Positions 36,235 to 45,083 of a DNA stretch of 64,000 nt are shown here, in pieces (within the stretch, counting starts at the first letter, position 1; each line of letters begins with the position of its first letter). The position numbers were made by a program, and so were the translations under genes. Origin of the DNA: Photobacterium halotolerans DSM 18316 (lineage in GTDB: Bacteria > Pseudomonadota > Gammaproteobacteria > Enterobacterales > Vibrionaceae). The DNA is taken from NCBI RefSeq assembly GCF_000425165.1, contig NZ_KE384319.1, positions 186,001 to 250,000 on the forward strand. The letters run 5' to 3'. The notes under the pieces are model-generated. The model was not told the DNA's origin, ran no database searches, and worked only from the letters and a program-made list of their open reading frames with translations.

Positions 36235-37434
36235 ATGAGAAACGCTTACCCGTTGTTGGTTTTATCATTCCAGTTACTGACAGGCTGTGGCTCCATGTCT
36301 GTTACCAATGATACGCACAATGAAGCCTTCCAAAAAGCATTGCTGCTGGTTGCGAGTAAAAGTCAGCGATGCCCTATTCCGGAAGATGTCATTGATGGTC
36401 GCTATCTGGCAACAGGCTTACCTTCAGACTATTCGCCGCCTCCCTTAACTGAGCTATCAATGATCAAAGAAGAAAGTCTCTGGCAAATTCTCGCTAAAGA
36501 AAGCACTCTTCCGGTACCAAACAATGCAAGAGTGCGAAACTATAAGCAGTGGTATCTGAACCGGCCACTACATCTCAAAACCGTATCAAAGCGCGCTCAA
36601 CCCTTTCTTTATTACATTTACCAAAATGCCCAATCTCGTGATCTACCTATCGAACTTGTTTTATTGCCTTTTATAGAAAGTGCATTTGATCCCTATGCCT
36701 ATTCACAGCAAGGTGCAGCTGGACTGTGGCAAATCACGAAACCAACAGGTAAATCATTCGGATTACAATTTCGGCCTGGATATGACGGCAGGCTTGATAT
36801 TATTGCATCGACTCAGGCCGCTCTTGATTTACTGGAATATCTTCATCATAAGTTCAATGGTAACTGGCTGCATGCGATTGCCGCTTATAATTCCGGTGAA
36901 GGCAGAGTTCGCAAAGCAATCAAAGCCAACAAAGCGCTGGGTAAACCAACCGACTTCTGGTCGTTAGCATTACCCCGGGAAACAGAGCACTATGTCCCTA
37001 AACTACTGGCATTAAGCCAGATAATCAAAGAAGAGAGCCATACCTCTCTTCCTTTGGTATACATACCCAACAGCCCTGTACTGACCTCAGTGACGATAAC
37101 ACAGCAAGTCCCCCTTGCTCAGATAGCCAGTGATGCAGGATTAACCGGAAAAGCACTGTATCTGCTAAACCCGGGGTACTCCTCCGGGCTAACATTAAGG
37201 CAGGAACAAAGTCAGTTACTTATACCCAAAAAGCAACTCAATCACTTTTATAAGCAGCCTGAAAAATTACACTATGTTAAAAATAAATACAGCGTCCGAC
37301 ATATTGAACCTGGCGATTCCTTATATAAGCTTGCCACATTAAACAACACATCGATCAGTGACATAAAACAAGCTAATCAGTTAGTGAATAATAAAATCCA
37401 TGCTGGTCAGCTTTTGCTTATTCCAGTCAAGTAG
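36235..37434 (+). CDS. MltD-like lytic transglycosylase lipoprotein with LysM
   Basis: 399 residues. The N-terminus has a lipobox-like LLTGC so it is probably an outer-membrane lipoprotein. The transglycosylase (SLT) domain has the catalytic Glu in PFIESAFDPYAYSQQGAAGLWQ and then AAYNSGEGRVRKA, which places it in the MltD group. Two LysM peptidoglycan-binding modules follow: a degenerate one around residue 290 and a clear C-terminal one (HIEPGDSLYKLATLNNTS to the end). It cleaves murein glycan strands. It stands alone with its own promoter. Confidence 0.9.
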   Translation: MRNAYPLLVLSFQLLTGCGSMSVTNDTHNEAFQKALLLVASKSQRCPIPEDVIDGRYLATGLPSDYSPPPLTELSMIKEESLWQILAKESTLPVPNNARVRNYKQWYLNRPLHLKTVSKRAQPFLYYIYQNAQSRDLPIELVLLPFIESAFDPYAYSQQGAAGLWQITKPTGKSFGLQFRPGYDGRLDIIASTQAALDLLEYLHHKFNGNWLHAIAAYNSGEGRVRKAIKANKALGKPTDFWSLALPRETEHYVPKLLALSQIIKEESHTSLPLVYIPNSPVLTSVTITQQVPLAQIASDAGLTGKALYLLNPGYSSGLTLRQEQSQLLIPKKQLNHFYKQPEKLHYVKNKYSVRHIEPGDSLYKLATLNNTSISDIKQANQLVNNKIHAGQLLLIPVK

Positions 37435-37437
37435 TAT

Positions 37438-37755
37438 TTATTCCGGAGCCCTGCCATTCACAAATTGCCAGGCTTGATTAATTTCCCAATCAGGCTGAAT
37501 GGCTAATTTCATCACCTCACCCATATTGATTAACAACTTAACGTCTGACTGATTATGCGACAGTGCCAGACCGACAATAACCCCGGCGAGTAAACAAGCC
37601 GGAGCAATCAGGCTACGGATAGCCATCAAGCTTGTCAGTGCCAACACCATCAGAATAGTTGCTATATACAAATGCCCTGGAAATTGTGTAAAAAACGCAA
37701 CATAAATAGCAACGGCCTGAATGGTTACGCCCACACCTAAAAATACGATTGTCAT
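37438..37755 (-). CDS. small membrane protein, unknown function
   Basis: 105 residues from ATG 37755 (MTIVFLGVGVTIQAVAIYV), with three predicted hydrophobic helices and a polar C-terminal tail. It is convergent with the MltD-like gene, three bases apart. A longer start at 37818 exists, but a GGTGA ribosome site supports 37755. No family recognised. Confidence 0.62.
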   Translation of the reverse strand: MTIVFLGVGVTIQAVAIYVAFFTQFPGHLYIATILMVLALTSLMAIRSLIAPACLLAGVIVGLALSHNQSDVKLLINMGEVMKLAIQPDWEINQAWQFVNGRAPE

Positions 37756-37900
37756 TAATTCACCACAAATAAATATTTTTATCTTATTTTTTATGATTAT
37801 AGACACATATTTTGTCATTGGATGAAATTCTGATCATCATTTTTTTATGTGAATTTTTTCCGACTTATACCGCAATTCTCAACCTGATTTTTAAAACAAA

Positions 37901-37946
37901 CTATACTGAAAGTATAGAAAGTGCCTTTCCTGAATGAATGAAAGGA
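37901..37946 (+). promoter_or_regulatory. paired palindromes in the leader of a 35-residue ORF
   Basis: CTATACT-GAA-AGTATAG (37901-37917) is followed by CCTTTC (37924-37929) / GAAAGG (37940-37945), a stem with a 10-base loop. The region lies 40-80 bp before the small ORF at 37985. The first may be an operator, the second an RNA hairpin. Confidence 0.4.
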
Positions 37947-37984
37947 CCATAACAAAAGTAAGACGTTATCTGGAGGGAGTATTC

Positions 37985-38092
37985 ATGCATCATGACGAAA
38001 TGATCGTACCAAGCGCATTTGGTCTAATCAGCCGGACAGCAAGTGTGGCCGGTTTTATCTTAGCGGCAGGACTGCTGTTGATGATCTTTTAA
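37985..38092 (+). CDS. 35-residue single-pass membrane microprotein
   Basis: An ORF beginning MHHDEMIVPSAFGLIS and ending in a hydrophobic helix (VAGFILAAGLLLMIF). The ribosome site GGAGGGAG (37972-37979) is the best in the region, and the protein has a clean membrane-insertion profile, so I think it is translated. It lies alone between a convergent membrane-protein gene and a long non-coding stretch. Function unknown; too small for family calls by eye. Confidence 0.5.
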   Translation: MHHDEMIVPSAFGLISRTASVAGFILAAGLLLMIF

Positions 38093-38493
38093 ACTCAACT
38101 CACTGACGTAACCAACTGAACGCCGACTGCCTGAGCTTGAAGCTGGTATTCTGGAGCGAATGCATTAATAGCTGCAGGCTGCAACTGGCTCAACCACACG
38201 AGATAAAATTTGGGTACTCAGCCAGCAATACTGACAGAGTACCCATTAGCATGCAGTTTCCCTACCGCTTATAATATCTGGCTCTTCTACACGCACAGAT
38301 GGGTGATTCAGCAGAGCTGTTTACAGCTCAAAGGTCTCGGATAATACCCTAGTATGTGATTTGTTGCATCACTTTTGTTTTCGCCTTTGAATCAAATCCG
38401 CGTTCTGCCACATTTCCAGCTGGCTAGACCATTTACTCGGTTGATATCAGGTAAACTATCAGGATTACGATGATCTAAGGTAGTTCCAACTCA
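38093..38493. other. non-coding stretch before DUF3581 gene
   Basis: 401 bp. No gene or clear structured element found. It could host a small RNA, but no terminator-like hairpin is evident. Confidence 0.45.
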
Positions 38494-39204
38494 ATGTTTT
38501 TAGATTCTTACTTCGCCGAGCATAATGGTGCTTATACATTTACCCGCGAACAAGCCAGCCATTTTGCCAAAAAAGTCGCTGGCGATTTCAACCCAATCCA
38601 CGATGCCGATAACAAACGCTTTTGCGTTCCGGGTGATCTCCTCTTTTCTGTCATGCTGGCAAAAACAGGATTGAGTCAGAAAATGCGTGTGGAATTTGCA
38701 GGTATGATCACCGATGGCGTTGCCCTGGCTATCAACACGAAATCATCCAGCGATCTGTCACTCGTCGATGAAAAAGGCAAAGAATACCTTCACGTCCTTC
38801 GCGAAGGTGAAATCACCCACAATACCAGCCTGATCGAAACAGTTACCAAGAATTATGTGCAATTCTCCGGAAAGAATTTCCCGCACATCATGGTGCCTTT
38901 AATGGAATCCAAGCAGGTAATGATCAACCCTGCCCGCCCGCTGGTTATCTATGAAAGCATGGAGCTGGAATTCAGCCGGCTGGACCTTGAAGCACCAACC
39001 GTTGAGCTGACTGATTCAATCCTTGAATCTGACGGTAAGCGTGGCAGCGTAACGCTGGCATTCAGCTTTACAGAGCACGGTGAAGTGGTAGGTGAAGGCC
39101 GCAAACGTATGCTGATGAGTGGCCTGAAGCCATATTGCCAGAATGACATTGATGATCTTGTCGCCCGCTTTAACGCCAGAAAAGAAGCTTATCAGGCTGC
39201 ATAA
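38494..39204 (+). CDS. DUF3581 family protein
   Basis: 236 residues, soluble. The sequence FTREQASHFAKKVAGDFNPIHD resembles the substrate-binding start of hot-dog or MaoC-like acyl dehydratases, and the DUF3581 family of Vibrio/Shewanella matches its length. Motif GDFNPIHD could hold catalytic Asp and His. A role in acyl-group metabolism is an inference. Standard start with no strong ribosome site visible. Confidence 0.75.
   Translation: MFLDSYFAEHNGAYTFTREQASHFAKKVAGDFNPIHDADNKRFCVPGDLLFSVMLAKTGLSQKMRVEFAGMITDGVALAINTKSSSDLSLVDEKGKEYLHVLREGEITHNTSLIETVTKNYVQFSGKNFPHIMVPLMESKQVMINPARPLVIYESMELEFSRLDLEAPTVELTDSILESDGKRGSVTLAFSFTEHGEVVGEGRKRMLMSGLKPYCQNDIDDLVARFNARKEAYQAA
38928..38935 (-). other. 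KOPS-like octamer
   Basis: CCCTGCCC, i.e. GGGCAGGG on the minus strand, pointing towards dif. Confidence 0.4.
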
Positions 39205-39309
39205 TCTGCCGAATGTGTCTGGAAACCTTAAACCGCTTCTAGACACATTTTACTCCGCCTGCTACATTTCATGCACTTAACACCCATTTATTACTTTGGA
39301 GGACACAAG

Positions 39310-39360
39310 ATGATTGTATTAACGACTCACTGGGCACAGAAACAGGCAAAGAGCCAGTAA
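39310..39360 (+). CDS. possible 16-residue leader peptide upstream of rsgA
   Basis: ATG 39310 is preceded by TTTGGAGGACACAAG, a near-ideal ribosome site, and reads MIVLTTHWAQKQAKSQ before TAA. It is followed by a hairpin (CCCGGTT / AACCGGG, 39416-39435) and then rsgA at 39504. The strong ribosome site on so short a frame is the only evidence for translation. Confidence 0.35.
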   Translation: MIVLTTHWAQKQAKSQ

Positions 39361-39397
39361 GCGAAAGAGATAACAGGACACACACTCCCCGCTTCTG

Positions 39398-39405
39398 CCC
39401 TTCCC
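39398..39405 (-). other. KOPS-like octamer
   Basis: CCCTTCCC, i.e. GGGAAGGG on the minus strand, pointing towards dif. Confidence 0.4.
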
Positions 39406-39503
39406 GCTTCTATTGCCCGGTTCTGAATAACCGGGGACATATTGCCCCTGAATTTTACCGTTTCAGTTAATGACGCCTGTGCTGCGTCAGGGGTAAACAC
39501 ATC

Positions 39504-40562
39504 ATGACAACAACGATTTCTACACCAGTGTATTCTTTACAAGAACTTGGTTGGAAACCTTATTTTCAACAACTGCTGTCTCTCGACGAATGGGATCAGG
39601 TGAAACCAGCCCGGGTATGTGCCTTACACAGAAACCGGCTGGACGTTTTCTCAGAGCACGGCCACTTGTCGATACCTGTACTGCCTAATATGCCTGAACT
39701 CGCTGTCGGAGACTGGGTATTACTGTCTGGCGAAGACCATTTCGTCCGTCTGCTGGAGCGCTTTTCCCGCTTCTGGCGAAAAGCCGCAGGCAGCAAAATT
39801 GAAGAACAGCTCATCGCCAGCAATGTCGATACCGTGTTTATCGTTTGCTCTCTGAACCAGGATTTTAATCTCAGTCGTATAGAGCGCTATCTGTCGCTTG
39901 CGCACCAGTCTGGTGTTGAGCCGGTTATTGTTCTGTCTAAGGCCGATTGTGTTGACGATCCTACCCTTTTCGTCGAACAGGTACGGCACATCGATAACAT
40001 GTTGTTGGTTGAGTACGTCAATGGGTTAGACAGTGTCAGTGTCGCCAAACTGGCGCCTTGGTGCAGAACAGGAAAAACGGTTGCTTTCCTGGGCTCATCG
40101 GGTGCGGGAAAATCCACCCTGGTCAATACCCTGCTTGCCACTGAAGCGCAGCAAACAGCCAGTATCAGAGAGGATGACAGTAAAGGCAGACATACCACGA
40201 CCGCAAGATCTCTGCACCTGATACAAGGCGGTGGTCTTCTGCTCGACACACCAGGTATTCGCGAACTCCAGCTGGCCGACTGCAGTGAAGGGCTGGCAAC
40301 CACCTTCGCGGATATCGAAACGCTGGCAGAACAATGCCGGTTTGGCGACTGTGCTCACCAGTATGAGCCTGGCTGCGCCGTACTGGCAGCCATTGAATCC
40401 GGCGAGCTTGAAGAGCGCAGGTTGCGCAATTATCTCAAGCTGAACCACGAAGTGACCTTCAATACTGCCAGCATTGCAGAGAAACGTGCCAAGTCTAAAC
40501 AGCTGGGCCGCATGTATCGTACGATACAAAGTACTAACCGGAAGCATAAAAACCGGGAGTAA
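39504..40562 (+). CDS. rsgA: small ribosomal subunit biogenesis GTPase RsgA
   Basis: 352-residue circularly permuted GTPase that checks late 30S maturation. The N-terminal OB-fold is followed by a permuted GTPase core with G4 (VLSKADC) before G1 (GSSGAGKST) and G3 (DTPGIREL). A zinc-binding C-terminal site is visible as C-x6-C-x-H-x5-C (CRFGDCAHQYEPGC). A second RsgA paralogue probably exists elsewhere in the genome, since many vibrios carry two. A terminator follows. Confidence 0.92.
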   Translation: MTTTISTPVYSLQELGWKPYFQQLLSLDEWDQVKPARVCALHRNRLDVFSEHGHLSIPVLPNMPELAVGDWVLLSGEDHFVRLLERFSRFWRKAAGSKIEEQLIASNVDTVFIVCSLNQDFNLSRIERYLSLAHQSGVEPVIVLSKADCVDDPTLFVEQVRHIDNMLLVEYVNGLDSVSVAKLAPWCRTGKTVAFLGSSGAGKSTLVNTLLATEAQQTASIREDDSKGRHTTTARSLHLIQGGGLLLDTPGIRELQLADCSEGLATTFADIETLAEQCRFGDCAHQYEPGCAVLAAIESGELEERRLRNYLKLNHEVTFNTASIAEKRAKSKQLGRMYRTIQSTNRKHKNRE

Positions 40563-40579
40563 CTCACGGCTAAAACAAC

Positions 40580-40606
40580 AACGCCCTCTACAACGAGGGC
40601 GTTTTA
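40580..40606 (+). terminator. terminator after rsgA (bidirectional)
   Basis: AACGCCCTC / GAGGGCGTT stem followed by TTA. It lies between convergent rsgA and the BCCT gene. Confidence 0.85.
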
Positions 40607-40622
40607 TCAGGGTGAAACAACC

Positions 40623-42173
40623 TTACTGTTCAGTGATCAGCGAACTTTCAGGTGAGGCAACATCGGTTTCGCGGTGTAGCCTGATGGCGGCCAGCGGACC
40701 AGTCAGTAATGTGAAGACCATCAGCAATGAAACAGGTACGGCCGTAATCACAATAAAAGATTGCAGGGCATTCAATCCCCCATCACCGGCCAGCAGTAAT
40801 ACCGCGGCCACGGCCCCCATTGCGATCGCCCAGAACAAACGATGCCCTCTGGCCGGTTCATTCTTACCTGAGGTCACCATAGCAATGGCATAAGCCATAG
40901 AATCCCCGGTTGTAACAACAAAAGTTGTTGTCAGCACCAGAAAAGCCGGAATGAGCCATTCACTGAAAGGCAGCTGAGACAAGGTTGCCAACAACACCGC
41001 AGGCAAGCCCCCTTCACTTAAGGGTTCTGAAATAACACCAGGTTGAGTCAGTTCAAAATAAATACCCGAACCGCCCAGTACAGTAAACCAGAAATGGGTC
41101 ACCAGAGGCGCACCAATAGCCACTGTCATGACCAACTCCCGAATACTGCGGCCAACCGTGATGCGGGCAATGAAGATTGCCATCATTGGCGCGAAGCCGA
41201 TGAACCAACCCCAGAAAAACCATGTCCACCAGGCGTTCCAGTCCGGAGAAGCGTTTGTCAGGCTCATCGCAGGAAAGTGCTGGATATAAACAGTCATCGC
41301 CTCGGCAAACTTTTCAAAGATGAAACCGGTTGGCCCCAGCAGCAACATCACCAGCAGCAGCAATACGGCGACTATCACATTAAAGCGGCTCAGCCACTGC
41401 AGCCCCTTATCCATTCCTGTCGCTGCAGATAAAGAATAAATCGTGACCACTACCGCCAGCAAACCGATCTGAGTCAGTACCGAGTTATCCAGTCCGGCGA
41501 CAACATGCAGGCTGTAACCCAGTTGTGAGGCTAAAAAGCCTATCGGACCGATTGTGCCCGCGGCGACGGCAAGGATTGAGCTTGCATCAATTACCGAACC
41601 CAGCCAGTGATTTTCCAGTCGGTCACCCACCAGCGGATACAGCAAAGCTCTCGGTCTGAGCTTGATCCCTTTCTGATGATGCGCATACATCAGCACAATG
41701 GTTGCTAATGTACCCAGCACGGCCCAGGCCAGAAATCCCCAGTGCAAAAAGCTTTGACTCAGCGCAGGCGCAACCGTTTCTGGCTGACGCGCCGCCAGGC
41801 CATCAAAGGCTGGCGGCGTGGTAACAAAGTGGTAAATAGGCTCAGCGGCAGACCAGAATACACCGCCACCAGCGAGCAGAGTACACATGATCATGGCAGT
41901 CCATCGAAACTGACCGATTTCAGGCCGCTCAGTATTACCGAGCTTTATTTTGCCCAGGGGTGACAGCGCCAGACACAGTGCCAGAATAAAGTTCAGTACC
42001 ATCAGCCATTGCCAAAAGTAACCGAAGCTAGCGGTTGAAAGCGCAAAAAGGGATTGGATGGAAGAGGAAACCCATGACAGGTCTACCAGCGCAGCAATCA
42101 GGAAAAGACAGAGGAAACCAATAGTTAGAGCTGAAACCATTTTATCAGCACTATTTTGTTTGGAGGTTTGCAT
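40623..42173 (-). CDS. BCCT family choline/betaine/carnitine transporter
   Basis: 516 residues, 12 predicted membrane helices. The core helix motifs WSAAEPIYHF and the segment WTWFFWGWFIGFAPMMAIFIARITVGRSIRE (given by position about residues 315-345) are the BCCT signature; the aromatic cage that binds a quaternary ammonium group is made of the W residues there. It imports compatible solutes by Na+ or H+ symport. Substrate cannot be read from sequence. Monocistronic. Confidence 0.92.
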   Translation of the reverse strand: MQTSKQNSADKMVSALTIGFLCLFLIAALVDLSWVSSSIQSLFALSTASFGYFWQWLMVLNFILALCLALSPLGKIKLGNTERPEIGQFRWTAMIMCTLLAGGGVFWSAAEPIYHFVTTPPAFDGLAARQPETVAPALSQSFLHWGFLAWAVLGTLATIVLMYAHHQKGIKLRPRALLYPLVGDRLENHWLGSVIDASSILAVAAGTIGPIGFLASQLGYSLHVVAGLDNSVLTQIGLLAVVVTIYSLSAATGMDKGLQWLSRFNVIVAVLLLLVMLLLGPTGFIFEKFAEAMTVYIQHFPAMSLTNASPDWNAWWTWFFWGWFIGFAPMMAIFIARITVGRSIRELVMTVAIGAPLVTHFWFTVLGGSGIYFELTQPGVISEPLSEGGLPAVLLATLSQLPFSEWLIPAFLVLTTTFVVTTGDSMAYAIAMVTSGKNEPARGHRLFWAIAMGAVAAVLLLAGDGGLNALQSFIVITAVPVSLLMVFTLLTGPLAAIRLHRETDVASPESSLITEQ

Positions 42174-42363
42174 AAAATTCTCACCAGTTGTGTGAGGGGA
42201 CGCACATTACCAGCTTGAAAACAGTAAATCTAACTCCATGGGCCAAATTAACCGCAAAAAACAGCCAAAACGACGCAAGTGGCGGATTATTGAACAGGCA
42301 AAGCTGCCTGCAGTGAAGTTTCTTGCATTCTGAAAAAAAAGTTTGAGATCGAAATAATCTTCA

Positions 42364-42390
42364 ATAACCAGACCCGTCAGATCTGGTTAT
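42364..42390 (-). terminator. terminator-like hairpin after the Gfo/Idh gene
   Basis: ATAACCAGA / TCTGGTTAT (9-bp perfect stem, 9-base loop), with a moderately T-rich tail on the minus strand (TTGAAGATTATTT). Confidence 0.6.
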
Positions 42391-42408
42391 ATTCAAGGGT
42401 ATCTGAGG

Positions 42409-43329
42409 TTATAGTTTCACTTTTTGGCAAATGACTTCAGCGAGATAGTGGGTATTCAGGTTTCGTGTCACCAGAGAGGCTTCCATTTTTCCGCTCGCCA
42501 CCACTTCCAGCCAGTGAGCAGTCATGGCAGTAAACCCTTTACTATCGAGCATGGGGGTCCAGTCTGGCAGCACCAGCGTCTGTTCGCGGCCTTCATTCCA
42601 TTGCTTACCCGTAGCCAGAGAATCAAAGTGACAGGTCAGATTCTCATAATTGATCGTCACCTGTTCTGCTGTCACACCATTGAGCCGGTTCATTGATGCC
42701 TGAAAAATGACTCCATCAAGCTGCCACTCAACGTCCAGTCGCGCCAGCTTTCCCTGGTGAGACTGAGTCACAATATGCAGGTCATTTTCACTCACCTGCC
42801 CGGAAAGATTTACGCTGTCCAGCGCATGAATAAAATCGTCAAACACAAAGGTTCGGGTATCGCCTGGCAGATTCAGTCGGTGTTTCTGCCATTTTAAACC
42901 CAGTAGTTTCTTACCTTCAGTGACTGATGCGTCGCTCAGATAAGGCTTTATCAGCGGTAAATATCGGCGATTAAAACCAAGGAACAATGGACATTGTTTT
43001 TCTTCGGCTAATTCGTAGAGCGTTTCACACTGTTCATAGTTATCGGTAAGAGGCTTATCAACGAAAACGGCAATGCCTTGGTTCAGAAAAAAGCGCGCTA
43101 TATCAAAATGGGAAGAGGTTGCACTGTGGATCATGACACCGTCTACGCCCTTCGCCACCAGCCCGCGATAATCCGTCACCGCATCCTGAATTCTGTGTGT
43201 TCGGGCAAGTTGCTGCAGTGTGTCTTCATTGCGGGTACAGAATACCAGCTCAAGATCCGGCCATTGAGTGAGCACGGGCAAATACGCTTTGCGAGCTATG
43301 TCCCCTAAGCCAATAATGCCAATCTTCAT
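42409..43329 (-). CDS. Gfo/Idh/MocA family oxidoreductase (YceM-like)
   Basis: 306 residues. An N-terminal Rossmann motif GIIGLGDIARKAYLPVL is followed by HSATSSHFDIARFFLNQG and VDKPLTDNYEQC, where the usual EKP is DKP; the Lys is the expected catalytic residue. The C-terminal sheet domain has GFNRRYLPL. The best match in memory is E. coli YceM. Likely an NAD(P)-dependent sugar or cyclitol oxidoreductase, but substrate is unknown. Followed by a weak terminator. Confidence 0.83.
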   Translation of the reverse strand: MKIGIIGLGDIARKAYLPVLTQWPDLELVFCTRNEDTLQQLARTHRIQDAVTDYRGLVAKGVDGVMIHSATSSHFDIARFFLNQGIAVFVDKPLTDNYEQCETLYELAEEKQCPLFLGFNRRYLPLIKPYLSDASVTEGKKLLGLKWQKHRLNLPGDTRTFVFDDFIHALDSVNLSGQVSENDLHIVTQSHQGKLARLDVEWQLDGVIFQASMNRLNGVTAEQVTINYENLTCHFDSLATGKQWNEGREQTLVLPDWTPMLDSKGFTAMTAHWLEVVASGKMEASLVTRNLNTHYLAEVICQKVKL

Positions 43330-43360
43330 CCTTTCTCCTTATTTATCCCCTGGTGACCAG

Positions 43361-43390
43361 TACAAAAAAGCCCTCGTCTGTGACAAGGGC
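43361..43390 (-). terminator. terminator after the XRE gene
   Basis: GCCCTCGTC (43370-43378) pairs with GACAAGGGC (43382-43390) with one mismatch; on the minus strand it is followed by a T6 run (AAAAAA at 43364-43369). Confidence 0.75.
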
Positions 43391-43425
43391 CTGATTCGTT
43401 GATTTGCAAACAACACGCGAACTGA

Positions 43426-43782
43426 TCAGTGAGTTGTCACGCTGTGCTCATATTCAACAACGATTTGGTTGCCACTATACCGCACATTTTTGATATTGCC
43501 ATCAACTATATACGTATTTGTTAATGTGACAGTGTTCGGCAGACTGCTGCCAATCTGCTCCCTCAGGGAAGGAATGGTAAGGACAGGATCAACACCCATA
43601 TACTGACAGAACTGACTGACAAAACGATGTTCAAGCGGTAAGTTACCACGCAGAATGTCAGAGAAAAACAGCTGGCTTACCCCAAGTTTCTTAGCCATTT
43701 CAATCTGAGTCACCCGCATTTTTGCCTTATAGCTCATCCATGTTTCATAGAGTACTTTTCTGTCTTCTTCTGTGTATTGCAT
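43426..43782 (-). CDS. XRE-family DNA-binding protein
   Basis: 118 residues with an N-terminal Cro/C1-type helix-turn-helix (TQIEMAKKLGVSQLFFSDILRG) and a C-terminal beta-rich region (TVTLTNTYIVDGNIKNVRYSGNQIVVEYEHS) of unknown role. It probably regulates transcription; its targets cannot be told. Divergent from the Cys-rich gene. The second module may sense a small molecule or dimerise. Confidence 0.78.
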   Translation of the reverse strand: MQYTEEDRKVLYETWMSYKAKMRVTQIEMAKKLGVSQLFFSDILRGNLPLEHRFVSQFCQYMGVDPVLTIPSLREQIGSSLPNTVTLTNTYIVDGNIKNVRYSGNQIVVEYEHSVTTH

Positions 43783-44034
43783 ACCTGTTCCTAACGCAAA
43801 AAAATGTCAATTCACCGCAATTAAAGCCTAAACCCTGTCAGGAAATGTCAGAAAAACGTTAGGCTTATTCCAAATGCGATCCTCGCAAACCCGCATAGAA
43901 TCTGGGCACAAGGCAGTTCCCTATCTTTCAGCCAGTTAGAAAACTTACCGTTTCTTGATTTTGGTTATGAATCCAGTTTGCACCGGGGTTATAATCTATA
44001 ACATTGATCATTAAGGAAGACATTCGCTGACAAC

Positions 44035-44430
44035 ATGTTGACTCAGTTGCCTCACCAGCCGCATTGTTCAACGAACAGGATAATCATTGTTATCCTGTGT
44101 CTGCTGTTGCTGCCGATCAATAACGCCAGTGCAGCGTTGTTCCCGGCAGTCATGTCAGGCGGATGTCCGCCGGTCATGACAAACACAGGCTGTTGTGCCG
44201 ATACAATGACCTCGCATGCAAACAAAGCAACCCATATTTCCTGCCAGGACGATATTCAGCATTCGGGGTGTCTACCGCATTGCCAGTCTTCCTGTCATAC
44301 CACATTGATCCTTCCCGCGCCTTTCGCTGCTCCCGTTTTAATGGCCTCGAGCCAAAGTGACCATCCCTATTTGTCGGGATACTGGGACGAACCGGTCTCA
44401 ACACTGTTACGGCCTCCTATTCATCGATAA
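44035..44430 (+). CDS. small Cys-rich protein with N-terminal helix, next to DUF411
   Basis: 131 residues. A membrane helix or signal sequence (IIIVILCLLLLPINNASAA) leads into a domain with eleven Cys and several His (GGCPP, TGCCADT, ISCQDD, SGCLPHCQSSCHT). This composition fits metal binding. Similar proteins often stand beside DUF411 and copper genes, but this is a family-level impression. ATG 44035 is the best start; the frame is not in an operon with an upstream gene. Confidence 0.62.
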   Translation: MLTQLPHQPHCSTNRIIIVILCLLLLPINNASAALFPAVMSGGCPPVMTNTGCCADTMTSHANKATHISCQDDIQHSGCLPHCQSSCHTTLILPAPFAAPVLMASSQSDHPYLSGYWDEPVSTLLRPPIHR

Positions 44431-44553
44431 ACACAAGGTTACCTTAGTCCTGCCTGGGTAACGCTTTCGATTAGCGCTGCTTTTCGCTCAGAACTGCTCG
44501 ATTAAAGACTGCCGGGCCTGCATACCCGGCATCACAGATGAATAAAAGGTTAA

Positions 44554-45018
44554 ATGATGAAAAAATCACAATGTCTCCTGACTGCCGCACTGTTGCTGAC
44601 GGCTCTCCCCTCGATCGCTGCCGATACGATAAAAGGGAAAAATTACCAGTCTCCGTCCTGCGGTTGTTGCAAGGATTGGGTAAAACACATGAACAGCCAT
44701 GGTTTTGAGATTGAAATGAACATGGCAAATAATCTCCATCCAATCAAACAAGCCAATGGGATACAACCTGAGTACGCATCCTGTCATACCGCTATCATTC
44801 AGGGATACGTCTTTGAAGGCCATGTGCCTGCACAAGATGTGCAACGATTTCTGAAGGAAAAGCCCGCCAACCTGAAAGGTCTTGCTGTCGCCGGTATGCC
44901 AATGGGCTCACCGGGCATGGAGTATAACGACCAGAAAATGCCGTATGACGTCGTCGCGTTTGATGAAGAGGGCAATACAGTCATCTGGGCCAGCCATCAC
45001 CAGGCCCAGACACAATAA
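44554..45018 (+). CDS. DUF411 family periplasmic metal-binding protein
   Basis: 154 residues with a signal peptide (CLLTAALLLTALPSIAA). The conserved pattern is YQSPSCGCCKDWVKHM, then YASCHTAIIQGY and GHVPAQDV, which is DUF411, a family linked to copper handling. Start at 44554 or the next Met at 44557. It follows the Cys-rich gene by 123 bp, same strand, and a terminator comes after it. Confidence 0.88.
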   Translation: MMKKSQCLLTAALLLTALPSIAADTIKGKNYQSPSCGCCKDWVKHMNSHGFEIEMNMANNLHPIKQANGIQPEYASCHTAIIQGYVFEGHVPAQDVQRFLKEKPANLKGLAVAGMPMGSPGMEYNDQKMPYDVVAFDEEGNTVIWASHHQAQTQ

Positions 45019-45029
45019 CAGTACAGATT

Positions 45030-45055
45030 AAGGCCAGGTACGCTGGCCTTTTTTC
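45030..45055 (+). terminator. terminator after DUF411 gene
   Basis: AAGGCCAG-GTACG-CTGGCCTT followed by TTTT. Confidence 0.9.
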
Positions 45056-45083
45056 TTTCGCTAGCTGAGCTTTTTCTTAGCGC

